DNA of 64,000 nt, from NCBI GenBank assembly GCA_021904315.1, contig CM038923.1:10732038-10796037 (forward strand). Reading direction: 5' to 3'. The notes below the pieces were generated by a model. It saw only the letters and a program-made list of their open reading frames with translations, was not told where the DNA came from and made no database searches. Position 1 is the stretch's first letter. Every line of letters begins with the position of its first letter. The translations under genes were made by a program, and so were the position numbers. This document shows, in pieces, positions 37,901 to 50,248 of this stretch. The stretch is from Sphagnum magellanicum. Taxonomy: Eukaryota; Streptophyta; Sphagnopsida; Sphagnales; Sphagnaceae.

Positions 37901-40044
37901 GTCACAAAAATAATGCCGCCCAATTTATGAATTGTTAATTTGAACAAATGAAGGCACACATGTTGGAGGTGCACACATCAACAACAAGGAACCCAATAAT
38001 TGCACAAAACCAAATGCTTTTGACTATGGTACAAATGGTGAATGCAAAAGTGGCACTTAAGGCTTGGGTCAATTGGAAGACCATTCTAGGTGGTCAAGGG
38101 ACCAATCTATCTATGTATTGAGCACAAATGTTTCCACCACATCTCCCAATTGTTCTTAAACCAATACTATTCAAGTCGATCAATTGCACCCTTGTCAATG
38201 GTGGTCATGGAACCACATGGGAGTCGAGCTCTAATTCCATGGTCATTAATTGAATTGTTGAATGCCCGTGTGAACAAAATCCACCCCCCCACTCACTTAG
38301 GCTAACATTTCTATTAGGTTCAAAACATAGATGAAGCCATGGATGGAAACTTGGGGGCCCAAGAGTAAATGGAAGCAAACTTGGAGGTTGTAGTTGAAAT
38401 GACATCATAGGATCGCACCTGGGGCATTCTAGGGGCATTTTGTTTTTTGACATGCCTTGTTTGATACCCACTAGATACCCACTAGCTATCATGGGAAAAA
38501 ATGGAAAACAATGGAAAAAACCATGAATTTTTACACTATGTAATGCCTTAAGCTGCAAGCATTACCTGAATTGTGCCCATTTCAGCTTTACCTCATGTAA
38601 CCCTTTGTTCTAGTAATGCATGTGATCAAGGGCATTATCCTACACTTACTTTAAGGATAATCCACCCAATAGGTTTACCCCCACACATAACTTATTTTCC
38701 TCAAAGTTGTCAACAAAAAAAATGCAATATAGTAGAATGCATTGTTCATGAGTCCAAGAAATAATCATTTTCAATGTTGTTGGTTAAATCGTCCTTAAAT
38801 CCACTTGATATTGGTCCCCAAGAGAAATAATAAAAGTTGAAGGATATGTATTGTGGACACAAAATTCATAATCAGTGGGGTTGAAGAAACATCGCGCAAA
38901 CCAATATGGGTGTGTTCATAATAAAAAGAGCCAAGGACTGCATGTACACATAAAATCTTGCACCCCTATGACTTTGAAAAATGATAACATGAGTTGTAAG
39001 GATTATAATTTGATGAAATCATTTGATACTTATGAATTTTGTGGGGTGAAATCATGATCAAGTATCCATTTTCTGATCCTTGTCAAGAAAAGTGTAAAAT
39101 AGCCATAAATCATGCCTTAACATATCAAATTTTTAAATATTATTTAATTTAATGATCAATATGAACATATTCTTTGAATTTATGTCAATGATATTGAAAA
39201 ATCACATGTTTAAAATAGATTTAAGTAGATTTTTAAAAATTGCACGTAATTTTTTTTTTTACTTTCTATGTTAGCTAAAGAAACAAAATAGGTTTCAAGT
39301 AGATGAAATATTGAAGTTTTTTATTTTCTTGGTTAATGGCCATCTAAATTTTATTTATGCACTTTCAACCCTCTAAGGTAAAAATAATAATAAATCAATC
39401 TTTTAATATAAAAATATTTTTGAACACAATTCCACTAATCAATTTCAAAAATACTTTTGACCTACGTTTAGTACACTAAAGTTTTCCAAATTTTGTATAC
39501 AACATATTATAAACTCAATATTATGCACCATGATGGTTTGACAATGATTAAAAAGGTTTCAAATCTACTTTCTTGCATTTATGTATAAAAATATGCCTAC
39601 AATTATTCATAGCTACTTTTGTTATATACTTGATCATTATTTCACCTTATGTAATTTTGATATGTTTCATTTGTCATAAAGTGTATAGTAAGGAATGGAT
39701 AGTTCAATGTGTTCAAAGTGTTAAAATTTTGAATGTCTTTTATCTTACGTAAAAGCAAACCATCAATTTTGAAAAATTGTGGATGACAATATATTGATGA
39801 TTATGAGGGCATGGTATCATTAAAAATTTGAATATGTGTTTTATGTTTATTATCCACAATAGTCCTTTTTTAATGTCTAAATGTGCTTTTGATCATTAAA
39901 ACTACATAATTTTAAGAACTTCCTCAAACAAAAGACATATATTTTGGTATAAACGAAAGCAAGGTTACATTTTTATGAATATTGAATGTGTTATATAACA
40001 TTACTTCTTTTTTTTAATATATGTTCTACTCCATTTGAAATGAT
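34918..40044. other. Unique spacer between the arms, no gene recognised
   Basis: This spacer is not duplicated. It holds a degenerate AT-rich repeat (35,640-36,115), a nearly pure A/T stretch (36,120-37,000), a CCTA-rich tract (37,190-37,330) and several short frames near 38,090-38,760 that show no motif. Confidence 0.5.
35640..36115. repeat. Degenerate tandem repeat (TCTAAAAATTGATATTTGAATTC-like)
   Basis: The words TCTAAAAATTGA, ATTTGAATTC and TTATTATTT alternate over about 470 bases with a unit near 57 bases and strong decay. EcoRI-like GAATTC words recur because of the repeat. No coding potential. Confidence 0.6.
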
Positions 40045-43000
40045 CAATGTGAAAGAAAGGTATGTTTGATGAACTCAATGTATGATGTATCATTGAAGGT
40101 TTGAAACACATATTATTTAAAAAATATTGACATGTCTACTTTTGTTGAAATCTACACATTTGATTTACTTGAAAATCTATCATTAAGAAAATAGATTTAA
40201 TTACATATTGTTCAAAAATTCATGTGGATTAAACTTTCAAAATTGGCACTATCATCCAATAATGGGCCCTATTCAAAACATGGAGGCCATGTTTTAGACT
40301 TGAAAAAACATAGTCCTTACAAAGGACCTACACTTGGGGCCCATTGGTTCTTTTTATTGTGAATGCACCCATATGTGTGTGGGCTACTTGCAATCAATGC
40401 CAACTCTCACATTCTCATTTCTGAAACTAATTTTTAGCGTGCAAAAAAACATGGTGCTAACCATTTAAAAAATGGCAACTTCATGCTGAAATAAGTTCTA
40501 TTTCCACTTTAGTGCTTTTTTAAGGAATTTTTATTTGTAGCCAAAGTGGTGATCATTGATAGGAACATCTTAGCTATAAACCAGAAATAAATTACAAATA
40601 TTTAATCATCTTTCTATATTTTGGTTACACAATGAAAACCAAGTATACAATTCTAGCAATTTTTACTTTTTTTCCCCTCACTTCTAGTGACTAAAGACTT
40701 ACAAAAACACTTCTTTTTCGAATTTTGAGTTTTGAATTTCACCTTTTGATGAAATTTTACCAATAAAAAAAACTATTCCATTGCCATTGCATGCAGGTGC
40801 CATCAGCATGTCTAGAAGCATAAGGTAGACAATCTTTTTGTAAACCCTGGGGCACTCATCTAATCATATATATTGTAGTACCCTTTTCAGGTTCGGTGGG
40901 GATTACATTATTTTTTAAAATATCAAATTTTCTTGAAATTGCTTGTTTCAAATGCCAAAATTTAAGGAAATTACAAGAGAGGGCAAAATACAGAATTTGG
41001 TGGAAGCCCAAGACCCAATCCACCAGCATTGCATGTATCATGTATCGTGTATCCAATAATTGAGAACATATTTCTATGCTATAATTTGTTAGAACTTTAT
41101 GTCTCTCCATTTTTGCAAAAAGAAGCAATAAAATGTTTAGAGGTTTAGAGTCAAGAGAACCTGCCAAAGAAGCTACCTATATTACCAGTGTAAAATGAGT
41201 TGTTTTCACAGACATTTGCCACTGTTGTGAAATCTAAAAATTGAGAAAAACAGCACCCTAACATAACCACCATGTTTTCGGCAAGAGCTGTTGAGAGGAC
41301 CCCATAGAAATAGAGAAACATGAAAGTAAGTAAATGTCTCTCTATTGAGAACAATATGAATATATTAGAAAGTTGTAAATTTTTCCCCTATTCTTTGGTT
41401 CATAGGATTCATCCTTCCAATGCATTGGAACTTAGGATGGAATTGTACCTACCTATTTCATTTAGTTATCCAGCTGACGATAGTAAGCAGAAGTGCTCCA
41501 GATTTATTATGACAAATTAAGTTCATCAAAACTATCCCTGCAAAAATCAACAAATCACATCCAAATTTTTGAAACTCAAAAAACCTAAAAGTCAAACCTT
41601 GCATTTAGAATTTCATAATGCCAATGAAAATTACCAAAAAGTTCCGAATATGATAACCATAACCTAGATAGTACAAACACCAATTATTAGACTTTACATA
41701 GTAGAGATCAAAGTAATTAACTTTCAATTTAATGCACTGATCAAAATGATATGAACTATGATTTAAGGTACTTAATGCTGGACCTCTATGGAGCAAAAGA
41801 TCCTTTATTAAATCCATAATAGAAAAATAAAAATATGGCTTTGGGTTTCTTGGGCATGAACGTGTCTCAACCTGCTCTTCCTGAAAATGTCTAAAATTCC
41901 TGTTATATAAAATGCTCCTAGTTTATTTAGTTATCCATTTTAATCTTAAAAATCATGAAATGCCTTAACCTGGGAACTGCAACCACAGATCTGTTGACGG
42001 CCCTGGTGCAAGCTGCAACGGTGGTCGTTGTTGTTATGCGGCCGTTGCGCTTACGCCCTGGACTGGTGCAACAAGGTCAAGTCTCCACGATCTCTATATA
42101 TCACGGCAACAAGAAGCACTAGTACTATAAATAATTGTCAATCCTGATCTCAAGCTAGTTAAGCTGCACGAGGGACGAGACTTACCAGGACTGACATCGG
42201 AAGCTTATTAGATCATGCCCAAGTTGGGGAATCCATCAATATTCAATCTGATCTATTCACCTGCTGTGACCCCGAAATAAATGCCTGAAACAGGTCCTAT
42301 AAGGCCATAAAGCGATACGAACGCTTCTACACTGAAAAGAATACGCCCGGGTGGTGGTGGTGGGTTGAAAGTACAATTTGTCTGCAAACATCAGTACAAC
42401 ACCACCCACCAACATTAATCCAATTAGGACCGGCAGCTAGCTAGATGCGCAGCATTCAAAGATGATTAACATATTGACGATCACTCCAGAAGCTAAAATG
42501 TTCTTCTATAACATGTCCGGTGAATTAATATGCCCTCTGATATCCTAAGAACAGTACAATGTTCCTTTCAATTAACGTAAGGCGGTTCAATTCGTTCGGC
42601 TCCTTGCGGATCGTCTCTTGGAATCCAAAGATCAGATCTGATAGGCAAGCTCTTGCCACAGGTTTAGAGATGCAGAACGACGTACTTGCTCATACAAGAG
42701 GAGTATATAACGGTGCCTTCCAGCGATTGGTGTCGGGGGTATGTATGGCAAAACGACGTTCGCGGTAGTAATCTCTGCATATATTTATTCGGAAAGCATT
42801 TTGTCAAACAAATGTCCTGGCATTTCAACTTTCGACGCGATGAGACATTGCATGGCTTTGAACCTCAGGCCTAGTCGGATCAGGGTAAAAAACAACTTGG
42901 GTCCACAGTCATTAAACTTGACTTCCATCACGATCAGGAGCTCAAGACATGAGAGAATCGGTTTACTGAGAAACACAAGATTCCTAAGCTACAAGACGTG

Positions 43001-43866
43001 GATTAGTTTCTAGTGTTATCCCAGGACCATTTGGCTTAGCTGCCGAAAACTTGAACAACACTCAGGCTAAGTATATGTTCGAATACGGGCCGGCGTACCT
43101 GAAAGTGGAGACAGATCCCAAGGGATGTCGGTGACAATCCAGTGTATGATCTCGCTAAGGCTCGGAGCATCAGGATCGACCATTAGCAAGGTGTAACATC
43201 CCAAAAAAACACCTCCAGCCCCCAACACTTCCACGTGAGGCGCCGCCGAGGTTTGGTTTTGGAAGAGAGATTGATTGAAGGACACCTGGGAAATGACACC
43301 AGGATAATATATTTGAAGTTGCTGGAATTCGCATGGCACCGATTGGATCACATCTGGGATTATCGCACCTCTATAGAACAGCAGCTCCGGTGATGGATTC
43401 AAGCATTGGCCATTTCCTGCAGCATTTCATTCACATGATTCCTCGTAAGTGTCTGCCGGTGTCAGTGTTCCCTGATTACTCTTCACCAGATCCAATTGCG
43501 GTAGGCCTGCAGCAGCGATCGGATCCTAGCACCAAATCACAATTTCAGCTGGAAAACTTTACCTAATCTTTACCGGAACTTATCGAGCAATAGATCAGGT
43601 CTGGTATCCCACTTGTAATTAGTGCTACTTCAAGATTTCTTCCTACGGCCGGCCAGCTTTCTTCCTGCGAACTTCTACTCGAGCATTTGCTATACATGTT
43701 CCAATTTTACCGTGTCTTCTGATCTCATCCTTTCTACGTCTGACCTGGCTACCGCACTAGTCAGCATGAAGCAAACAAATGATTCCTTTGCATCGAGGTA
43801 CTTCCAATCTGGATTATTCTGCAAACAAGACCCCTTTCATGACTTCAAGATTAAACTCATGATCTG
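40045..43866 (+). repeat. Inverted repeat 2, left arm
   Basis: About 3.8 kb that recurs as reverse complement at 49,786-53,615. It spans part of the spacer, the left edge of block B and PEBP copy B up to intron 1. Both ends can be placed: CAATGTGAAAGAAAGG at 40,045, and CTTCAAGATTAAACTCATGATC ending at about 43,866. Confidence 0.88.
40536..41190 (+). repeat. Dispersed repeat family R1, best copy
   Basis: Landmarks in order: AGCCAAAGTGGTGATCAT, GGTTACACAATGAAAACC, ACCAATAAAAAAAA, TAGTACCCTTTTCAGGTTCGG and AACCTGCCAAAGAAGCTACC. The first half matches 28,303-28,555 and the whole series matches 8,225-8,990. A reverse copy lies at 52,486-53,130 as part of the inverted repeat. A 103-codon minus-strand frame here shows no motif. 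Confidence 0.6.
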
Positions 43867-44088
43867 ATTGAACGCATCAAGCTAGCAAGCAGTCGATGCT
43901 ACTGCAGTCCAGCTCGAAGCTGCTGTCAGAAGCTACTTATAATATTGGCTAGTCAGAAGTAACAAAAACGCACCGTGAGAAGCAAGGAACGCTGGCACGA
44001 CAACTGCTATAAGCACCACCATGAACCTTAAAGTGCCAAACGAGGGCCTGAGCTTCTTCTTCATGACTGCAGGGATCATGAACCCCAT
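42253..44088 (-). CDS. Predicted secreted PEBP-family protein, copy B (intact frame)
   Basis: Four exons on the minus strand: 44,088-43,974, 43,416-43,099, 42,774-42,686 and 42,381-42,253; all introns GT-AG, phases 1, 1, 0; total 217 codons including stop. The 216-residue protein has a signal peptide (hydrophobic core about residues 22-36, cleavage likely near 39-42), four cysteines (43, 67, 112, 177) and three N-glycosylation sequons (86, 92, 176). PEBP hallmarks are GAIIPDVI (55-62), YTLLMVDPDAP (113-123), GRHR (163-166) and the C-terminal PVSGIYF. DPDxP and GxHR line the anion/ligand pocket in this superfamily. Start is the first in-frame ATG; a second Met at residue 9 (MKKKLRPS) would also give a signal peptide. 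Five residues after DAPS are missing relative to copy C. Function is not inferred beyond extracellular ligand binding. Confidence 0.8.
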
Positions 44089-44308
44089 GATGGTGATGAG
44101 AATTTTAGACTGGGTTTCGGACTGTGCAGCCACCAGGCAACACTACTGGCCCACTACAGATTTAAAAAGCCCCAAGAAATATGTCAGCCAGCCAGTCCTG
44201 GCCGATCAGATCGCGCTGGGATCAGTACTAGCCCGAGAGTTCTTCCTTATGGTGCAGCTGATGGATTGCAAATCTGAGCACATACCGAAACTGCGAGGCG
44301 CAGACGGA

Positions 44309-44337
44309 TTATATAGGAGCGACTGAGAGCCAATCGT
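44309..44337 (-). promoter_or_regulatory. Putative core promoter of PEBP copy B (TATA + CCAAT)
   Basis: On the minus strand, TATATAA (complement of 44,309-44,315) is preceded by ATTGGCTCTCAGTCGCTCC, the same arrangement as in arm A. It lies about 220 bases upstream of the start codon. Confidence 0.6.
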
Positions 44338-47300
44338 GACGGGGACTTCGAACGTGCAGCGCTGGACCGCACGTACACGGCTTGGAGGTCGCTAGCTGCT
44401 GCGGTTCTTGCTTACCTTATCCGGATGAGCTGCAGATGCTAATGAGCTGAACGAAATTTTGTGCTATTCTCTCTCTGGGTTTTCTTGATTAATGTGCACA
44501 AATACAAAGCGTTTTTTCTTTCTTCATCTGCGCAGATATAATTAGGCGTTTTCTCCCTTAGTCTGGGCTTCATCTACACATGGCGTTTTCTTGCTTAATT
44601 TGCAAAGATTTTTTAAGGTGCCTTCTAGTTCTTCATGTGTTAGCATATAGTAGGGACTTCATGATCTTACATCTCGCATATCTGGCTACAGGGGAAAATG
44701 TAATCTGAATTTCAATTGCATTTCCATTTTCTAATGTTTTTTCTTCGATAAAGTCGCGCTCTACTTTTCTAACATATTCTTTTTATGTTTATAGTGAAAA
44801 GAAAATTGTAAGAATTACAAATGGATATTCTTTTTTAAACGTACATATTGATTCTGGTTTCGTCAAGAAAGTCCAAATGATCTGGTGTTTTTTTATGAAA
44901 ATAAGTATTTTTCTTTTTAATTCAAATAACTCCATCATCCACAAGATGATTTGGACAATTTTGGCCATTACCAAAATATGAATTTTGTTTTTCAAAAAAA
45001 TTATGGGTCCATATCGTTAGCTACTATTGGAACCTGATGTAGACTGTGGCCGTATTTCTTCAAAGATTTATTTATTTATTCTCACATTTTGGTGATTGGG
45101 AAGGTTTTTTTAATTCTTTTTTTCCATTTTTGAAAAAAATCACCACCCAAAAAAATGATGTCTTCAAAGGATAGTTTATTTTGTTGAGGTTCATATAACA
45201 GCACAACTTTTTTTCTGTTCTATAGTTTAACCCCAAAACAAGTAGATTTTGGGATTTTTTGCAACGGGTTCCAATATCATTTGCCCAAGACTGAACAACT
45301 GCATTCCTGCAAACAGGAATTGTAAATCTCTATCTACCGCGTCTCCCCCAGGTGTGTTTCCCAAGTATGTTTACTTTGGCCAAGGAAAAGATGAAAAGAG
45401 GATTGCACAATTCCAGAATTGTGTACGTGCCATTATTCTTCACTACTTGAAGAAGTAATGTCAGTTATATGTAGATGCCTCTTGACAAATTTAGTCTCTA
45501 TTTTAGTTAAACTTTTCAAGAGGTACGTACATAGCACACTCCCAAAAAATCCTAGTGTATTTAGACGCCAGGCACAATTATATGCATCAATTTCCCTCCT
45601 CAAATATGGGAGGGATATTGTGCTACTCCGCAGTAGTGGGAGGGAAATTGTGCCTACTCATAAGTGTAAGAAGCCTCCCACCATTCAGGAGTACACATAA
45701 TATCCCTCCCACTCCTACTCTTCCTGATGTAAGTAGGTTTGGTTCATAATAAATTTTGCCTTGTGCTTATATGATAGGTAAAGACCATGGGTGAGGGACA
45801 TTCCCAAAATGCGGGCTCGACTCATTATAACCTCGTGCTAGGCCCCTTCATTTTGAGAATGCTCTCATTTTAGGGCTTTTCCCTGCACAGAAATTATAGA
45901 TACCCTATGTACTTAGGCTAGAGTCAGTTTTGACGTTGACAAGATGAATAATTATTATTTTCAAAAAAATTAATTCGTTTTAAATTTTGAATATACTATC
46001 CTTTCATGATCTAGTATGATATTGCTATATTCGGAGTGAAATTATTCAGATGGCGGCCTTCCATAATTGTGACGGTTTTTCCCACACCTCAACTTCATAT
46101 TCTCATGAAAATTATTTTAACTATTTTATGGATTATTTAATGACGAAAATGACCCTCAAATAAAGAATGTTCAAATAAGTCAAGCTTTGGTTTTCACAAG
46201 CAAAATGCCTTCAGCATGTTAAATTCAGTTGAACTTTTTTTTTGTTTGTAGATCATGTACATGACAAGCCTAGGAAAATGCAAGCACGATTTTTTTTTCA
46301 AGTGAATTGTTCGTTTACATACAATGCCTGATTTCTCAACAGTGGCAAATTATAAGATAGAATAATAGGCTAGAGGATCATCAATTTGAACACAATTTTG
46401 CTATAATTCATGAATTTCAGACAAGAGCATATGTATCTAGATGAGGGTTTTTTCTCTTTTTCTTCCCAATTTTGTGATGTAGCCACATTGGCGACCATCC
46501 GCAAGAGTATTTAGCCAAAATTGGCTATATTAAAGATATGAAAGTAGAAAAAATTAAGAATCATGCTACAATTTGGCTACCTGCTGGAACATGTTGTAGA
46601 AATCTGATGATTTTCGAATTTTTTCTTTTCAAAATCTGGTGTATTTGGCCCATTTTGTAGCCAAGTGGCAAAATTTTGGCACAAAAAGAAGTGCTGATCT
46701 AGGTAGTTGTTTCCATGCTATGTGGTAAAACAAGCAGGCCATTAAAGCATACTGATCAGACGCCATGGAACTTGAATTACTTTCAGTTGTATTACTTCCT
46801 GAAGTAACACAAGCATTTGGTTTAGTCTTTTCAACCAAATGAATTTTTATCCCATGAGACATGTTTGTTTTTACTCTTGATGTTCGCCTCCAACAACTAA
46901 CATCTTTTAACAAGTCAAGGCTTACCCGAAATTTTCTAGTGTATCAAGAGGTACCCTTACAGTGGGTAGTTTTTCATCCACAAGAGGAGAGTGTTTCCAA
47001 AAACAAAATGCAAGAGCCAGCATTTCGTTTTTTCAAGCGCCTGCCATTTTTTTCTTTCTTTTCCTGGAAAAATGGAATTTCTTGTGAGTACTTACACTGG
47101 GTAACACCCTCAAAGTAAGCACCCCTGGCCTCCACTCTGCCTCCTGAAGGTGCTTACCTAAGGAACACCCCATCTAAGGCCATTCCCCCAGCATCTAATC
47201 ATTTCAGAGTGCATGAACGCAATCTTGTTGAACCTTCAAACACAAAGATTTCAGTTTTGAAACCTTTTGCATCCAAATCTTGTTTGCTCAAACTAATATT

Positions 47301-49619
47301 CTGGAACCTCTTTAATGTCACTCCTGATCAGCAATTTCTTCTGGGGCGACATTTCACCACTTGCTGACCAAAAAATGGGGCTGCGACTCATTCCAAGGAT
47401 ATTTTTTGGAAAAAATGGCCCAAACTTGCTATACTGTGGAGGACTCTTTTCTGAAATCGCCAGATTTAGACGCCAGATAGTTTTTGGCATGGTTCCAATT
47501 TGTTTCTACTTCCCTGTATGACTTGTAGCCAAATTTGGCTAAGTCCTCTAAGTGTGGATGATGGCCAGTCCACCTAGCTCACAAAATTGAAAAGAAAAAC
47601 CCTGCTTCTGATGCAATACCATCCTCCATGTTTTGTATTTTTCAAAAATATATTTACCACTAAACTCTATGTTCAATAATCAGCTATCCCTTTATTGGAG
47701 AGCCAAAAAAACTCTATTTTCAATAATCAGCTAACCCTTTTTCTGAGAGCCAAAAACGGTATTGTCATCAGGAGTTTTTTTCCAATTTTTTGCTTTCAAA
47801 CGTTTGGGGAATTTCTTCAATTTTCTCTGATTTTTTTTGGTCCCCACAATGCAAAAATTTGTCCCCAAAATATATGCTGCTTGTGATGTGCATCGAACAC
47901 TAAAAAAACACAAATGACCTTCATTCACTTCCTACAACTATTTTTCCTATGAACCTCCTGACATCACACTTATGAGAAAATGGTTAAGTTTCAAACTTAT
48001 TTCATGTAATCAAGGTAGCCTACCATTTCAATGCTGGAATTTGGCTACATGGCAAAATTCTTATATGGTTGCCATCAAAGTTGTAGAAAAGTGTGGAGAA
48101 TCTTGCTACAAGAATGGAACATGGCAAAATTGTTACATCCTTGAAGCCTTTTGGACACGAAACTATGTACCATACAATTCCAGACAAGGATCTCAACATG
48201 ACTTCCTGTAGGTGGACATTAATATGAAATCCAGAATGGAAAACTAATTTGGTACAGATAACAATGGAGTGACTTGTTTATGTTCGCACAATTCTCATGC
48301 AAATGTGAATTCAAAGGCATCATGTAGACTTTTTTTTATTGATGAAATTTTGACAAGATGAAAAATAAAAATTTGAAAATGAAGTGATTTTGGAATGCCA
48401 AAAGTGAGAAAAATAAATCATCAAATTTCTATATTTGGTTTTCATTGTGTAGCCAAAAACATGAAAGGATGATTAAGGATTTGTATTTCATATTTTGTAT
48501 ATAACAAGATTATTCCTAAGGATGGTCACCACTTTGGCTTTAAAAAAATTCCCTTTAAAAAACATTGGCAAAGGGTACACACAATTTTCATGAAGCAATA
48601 TGCATCATGTCATGTTGTTTACAAACAATTTATTTTTTCTAGATTGTATCCAACAAAAGGATAATATATTTTGGTAGTTGACTATGTGCAATATGTCAAG
48701 GTCATGAAACTTTATAAATTTATAAGTTCAAACACACAATTTACCAATTCATTGTGATTGAATACATTTCAACTGACATCTTCAAACATGGTCACCTTTT
48801 TAATCTTGTAATTTGACAATTGAATTTTGTTTGATTACACTAATGATTGATTTTCACATGTATTCACATTGACTTTTGGTGATTGTTGAAATAATTTGAT
48901 TATTCATATCCTGCAACTAGGTCACAGCAAATAACAATTAAAATAGCATATTAATGTATTCATGGGTACCTATTTGAAAGTTAGGTTGTCAAACATTTGG
49001 GTGATTGGCTTGATGTTAAAAACATATTTTATATGAGTTATAGGTAGGTTGGTAATCAAGGTAGGTAGGTAGAAAATAAGTTAAATGTTTTAGTACGTAC
49101 CTAGGTAGGTAGGTATATAATTAGATATTTTAAGTCCTTGGATAGGTAGATAGCTTAGGTGGGTAGTTAAATAGATAAGTAGTGTAAGTACATAAGTACA
49201 TTCTTAGGTAGTTTAGGTAGGGTAACCTTGGTACCTAGACTACTTACCTATTTAACCTAGGTTTATAGTTAGGTAGGTGTGTTAAATGTTAACTAGGTAA
49301 GTAGGTAGGTAAAAAGGTAGTAGTTTCAAGCTTTAGGATAAGTCAATAGGATTTTAAATCCCACCATGTGATTTTAAAACATTATCATTTTGATTTGAAG
49401 CACACGTTAAAAAGTGAAATTGAATGTTATTATTAGTGTAGCAGCCAATGATTTATGTTGAAATTTAAATTCAAGATATTCAGTTTAACCATGGCCTCCA
49501 ATTATTGTATGGTTTATCTTTTGAATGGCTTTAAGTTGATCTAAGGATATTTTGCACATGAATGTAGTAAATTTCAATGTGTATGAATGATATGTTTTGA
49601 AATTTTTTTTTTTAAAAAA
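44338..49619. other. Arm B sequence upstream of PEBP copy B
   Basis: Mirror of arm A upstream sequence; no supported gene. It contains the reverse copies of the R1 fragment (about 48,290-48,545), the CCTA tract (about 49,020-49,330) and the perfectly conserved 94-codon frame (46,629-46,913). Confidence 0.5.
45535..45690. repeat. Arm B-specific expansion of GGGAGGG(A)ATTGTG words
   Basis: GGGAGGGATATTGTG, GGGAGGGAAATTGTG and TGGGAGGG words recur here, and most of the segment is absent from arm A near 31,090-31,180. It may be a local duplication or the remnant of a small insertion. Confidence 0.5.
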
Positions 49620-49659
49620 TTAAATGTATGATGCTACCCTTCATCAATTTTGTGTTTTT

Positions 49660-49692
49660 GTTCATTATATATATATATATATATATATATAG
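49660..49692. repeat. (AT)n microsatellite
   Basis: A perfect AT dinucleotide run, longer than the matching run in arm A at about 27,114-27,128. The length difference between arms shows independent slippage since duplication. Confidence 0.9.
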
Positions 49693-50248
49693 CATAATGG
49701 GTGGTGATCCTTTTTTTGTTACACAAATTTTCACCTCCAAATAAAGCATCTTCCACTCAAGGGGAATGTAAAAAAAATGTGAAGATCATGAGTTTAATCT
49801 TGAAGTCATGAAAGGGGTCTTGTTTGCAGAATAATCCAGATTGGAAGTACCTCGATGCAAAGGAATCATTTGTTGTTTCATGTTTCATGCTGACTAGTGC
49901 GGTAGCCAGGTCAGACGTAGAAAGGATGAGATCAGAAGACACGGTAAAATTGGAACATGTATAGCAAATGCTCGAGTAGAAGTTCGCAGGAAGAAAGCTG
50001 GCCGGCCGTAGGAAGAAATCTTGAACTAGCACTAATTACAAGTGGGATACCAGACCTGATCTATTGCTCGATAAGTTCCGGTAAAGATTAGGTAAAGTTT
50101 TCCAGCTGAAATTGTGATTTGGTGCTAGGATCCGATGGCTGCTGCAGGCCTACCGCAATTGGATCTGGTGAAGAGTAATCAGGGAACACTAAAGAATGAC
50201 ACACACAGGCAGAGACTTACGTGGAATCATGCGAATGATATGCTGCAG

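Larger units (their letters stand above)
41744..49785 (-). repeat. Inverted repeat 1, right arm (block B)
   Basis: Reverse complement of 26,985-34,917, about 8.04 kb. Relative to arm A it has an extra segment near 45,535-45,690 and a small tandem duplication at about 47,664-47,757 (CTCTATNTTCAATAATCAGCTA twice). Its outer edge, at GTGAAG, directly abuts block C. Confidence 0.9.

Noticed and set aside
41151-41520. Frames conserved between 41.2 kb and 52.3 kb
   Set aside because: Conservation follows from the inverted duplication of the whole block; neither peptide shows a domain.
42253-44088. Calling the gene FT, TFL1 or MFT (florigen family)
   Set aside because: The signal peptide, PDVI motif and different intron pattern do not fit these groups; only the superfamily can be supported.
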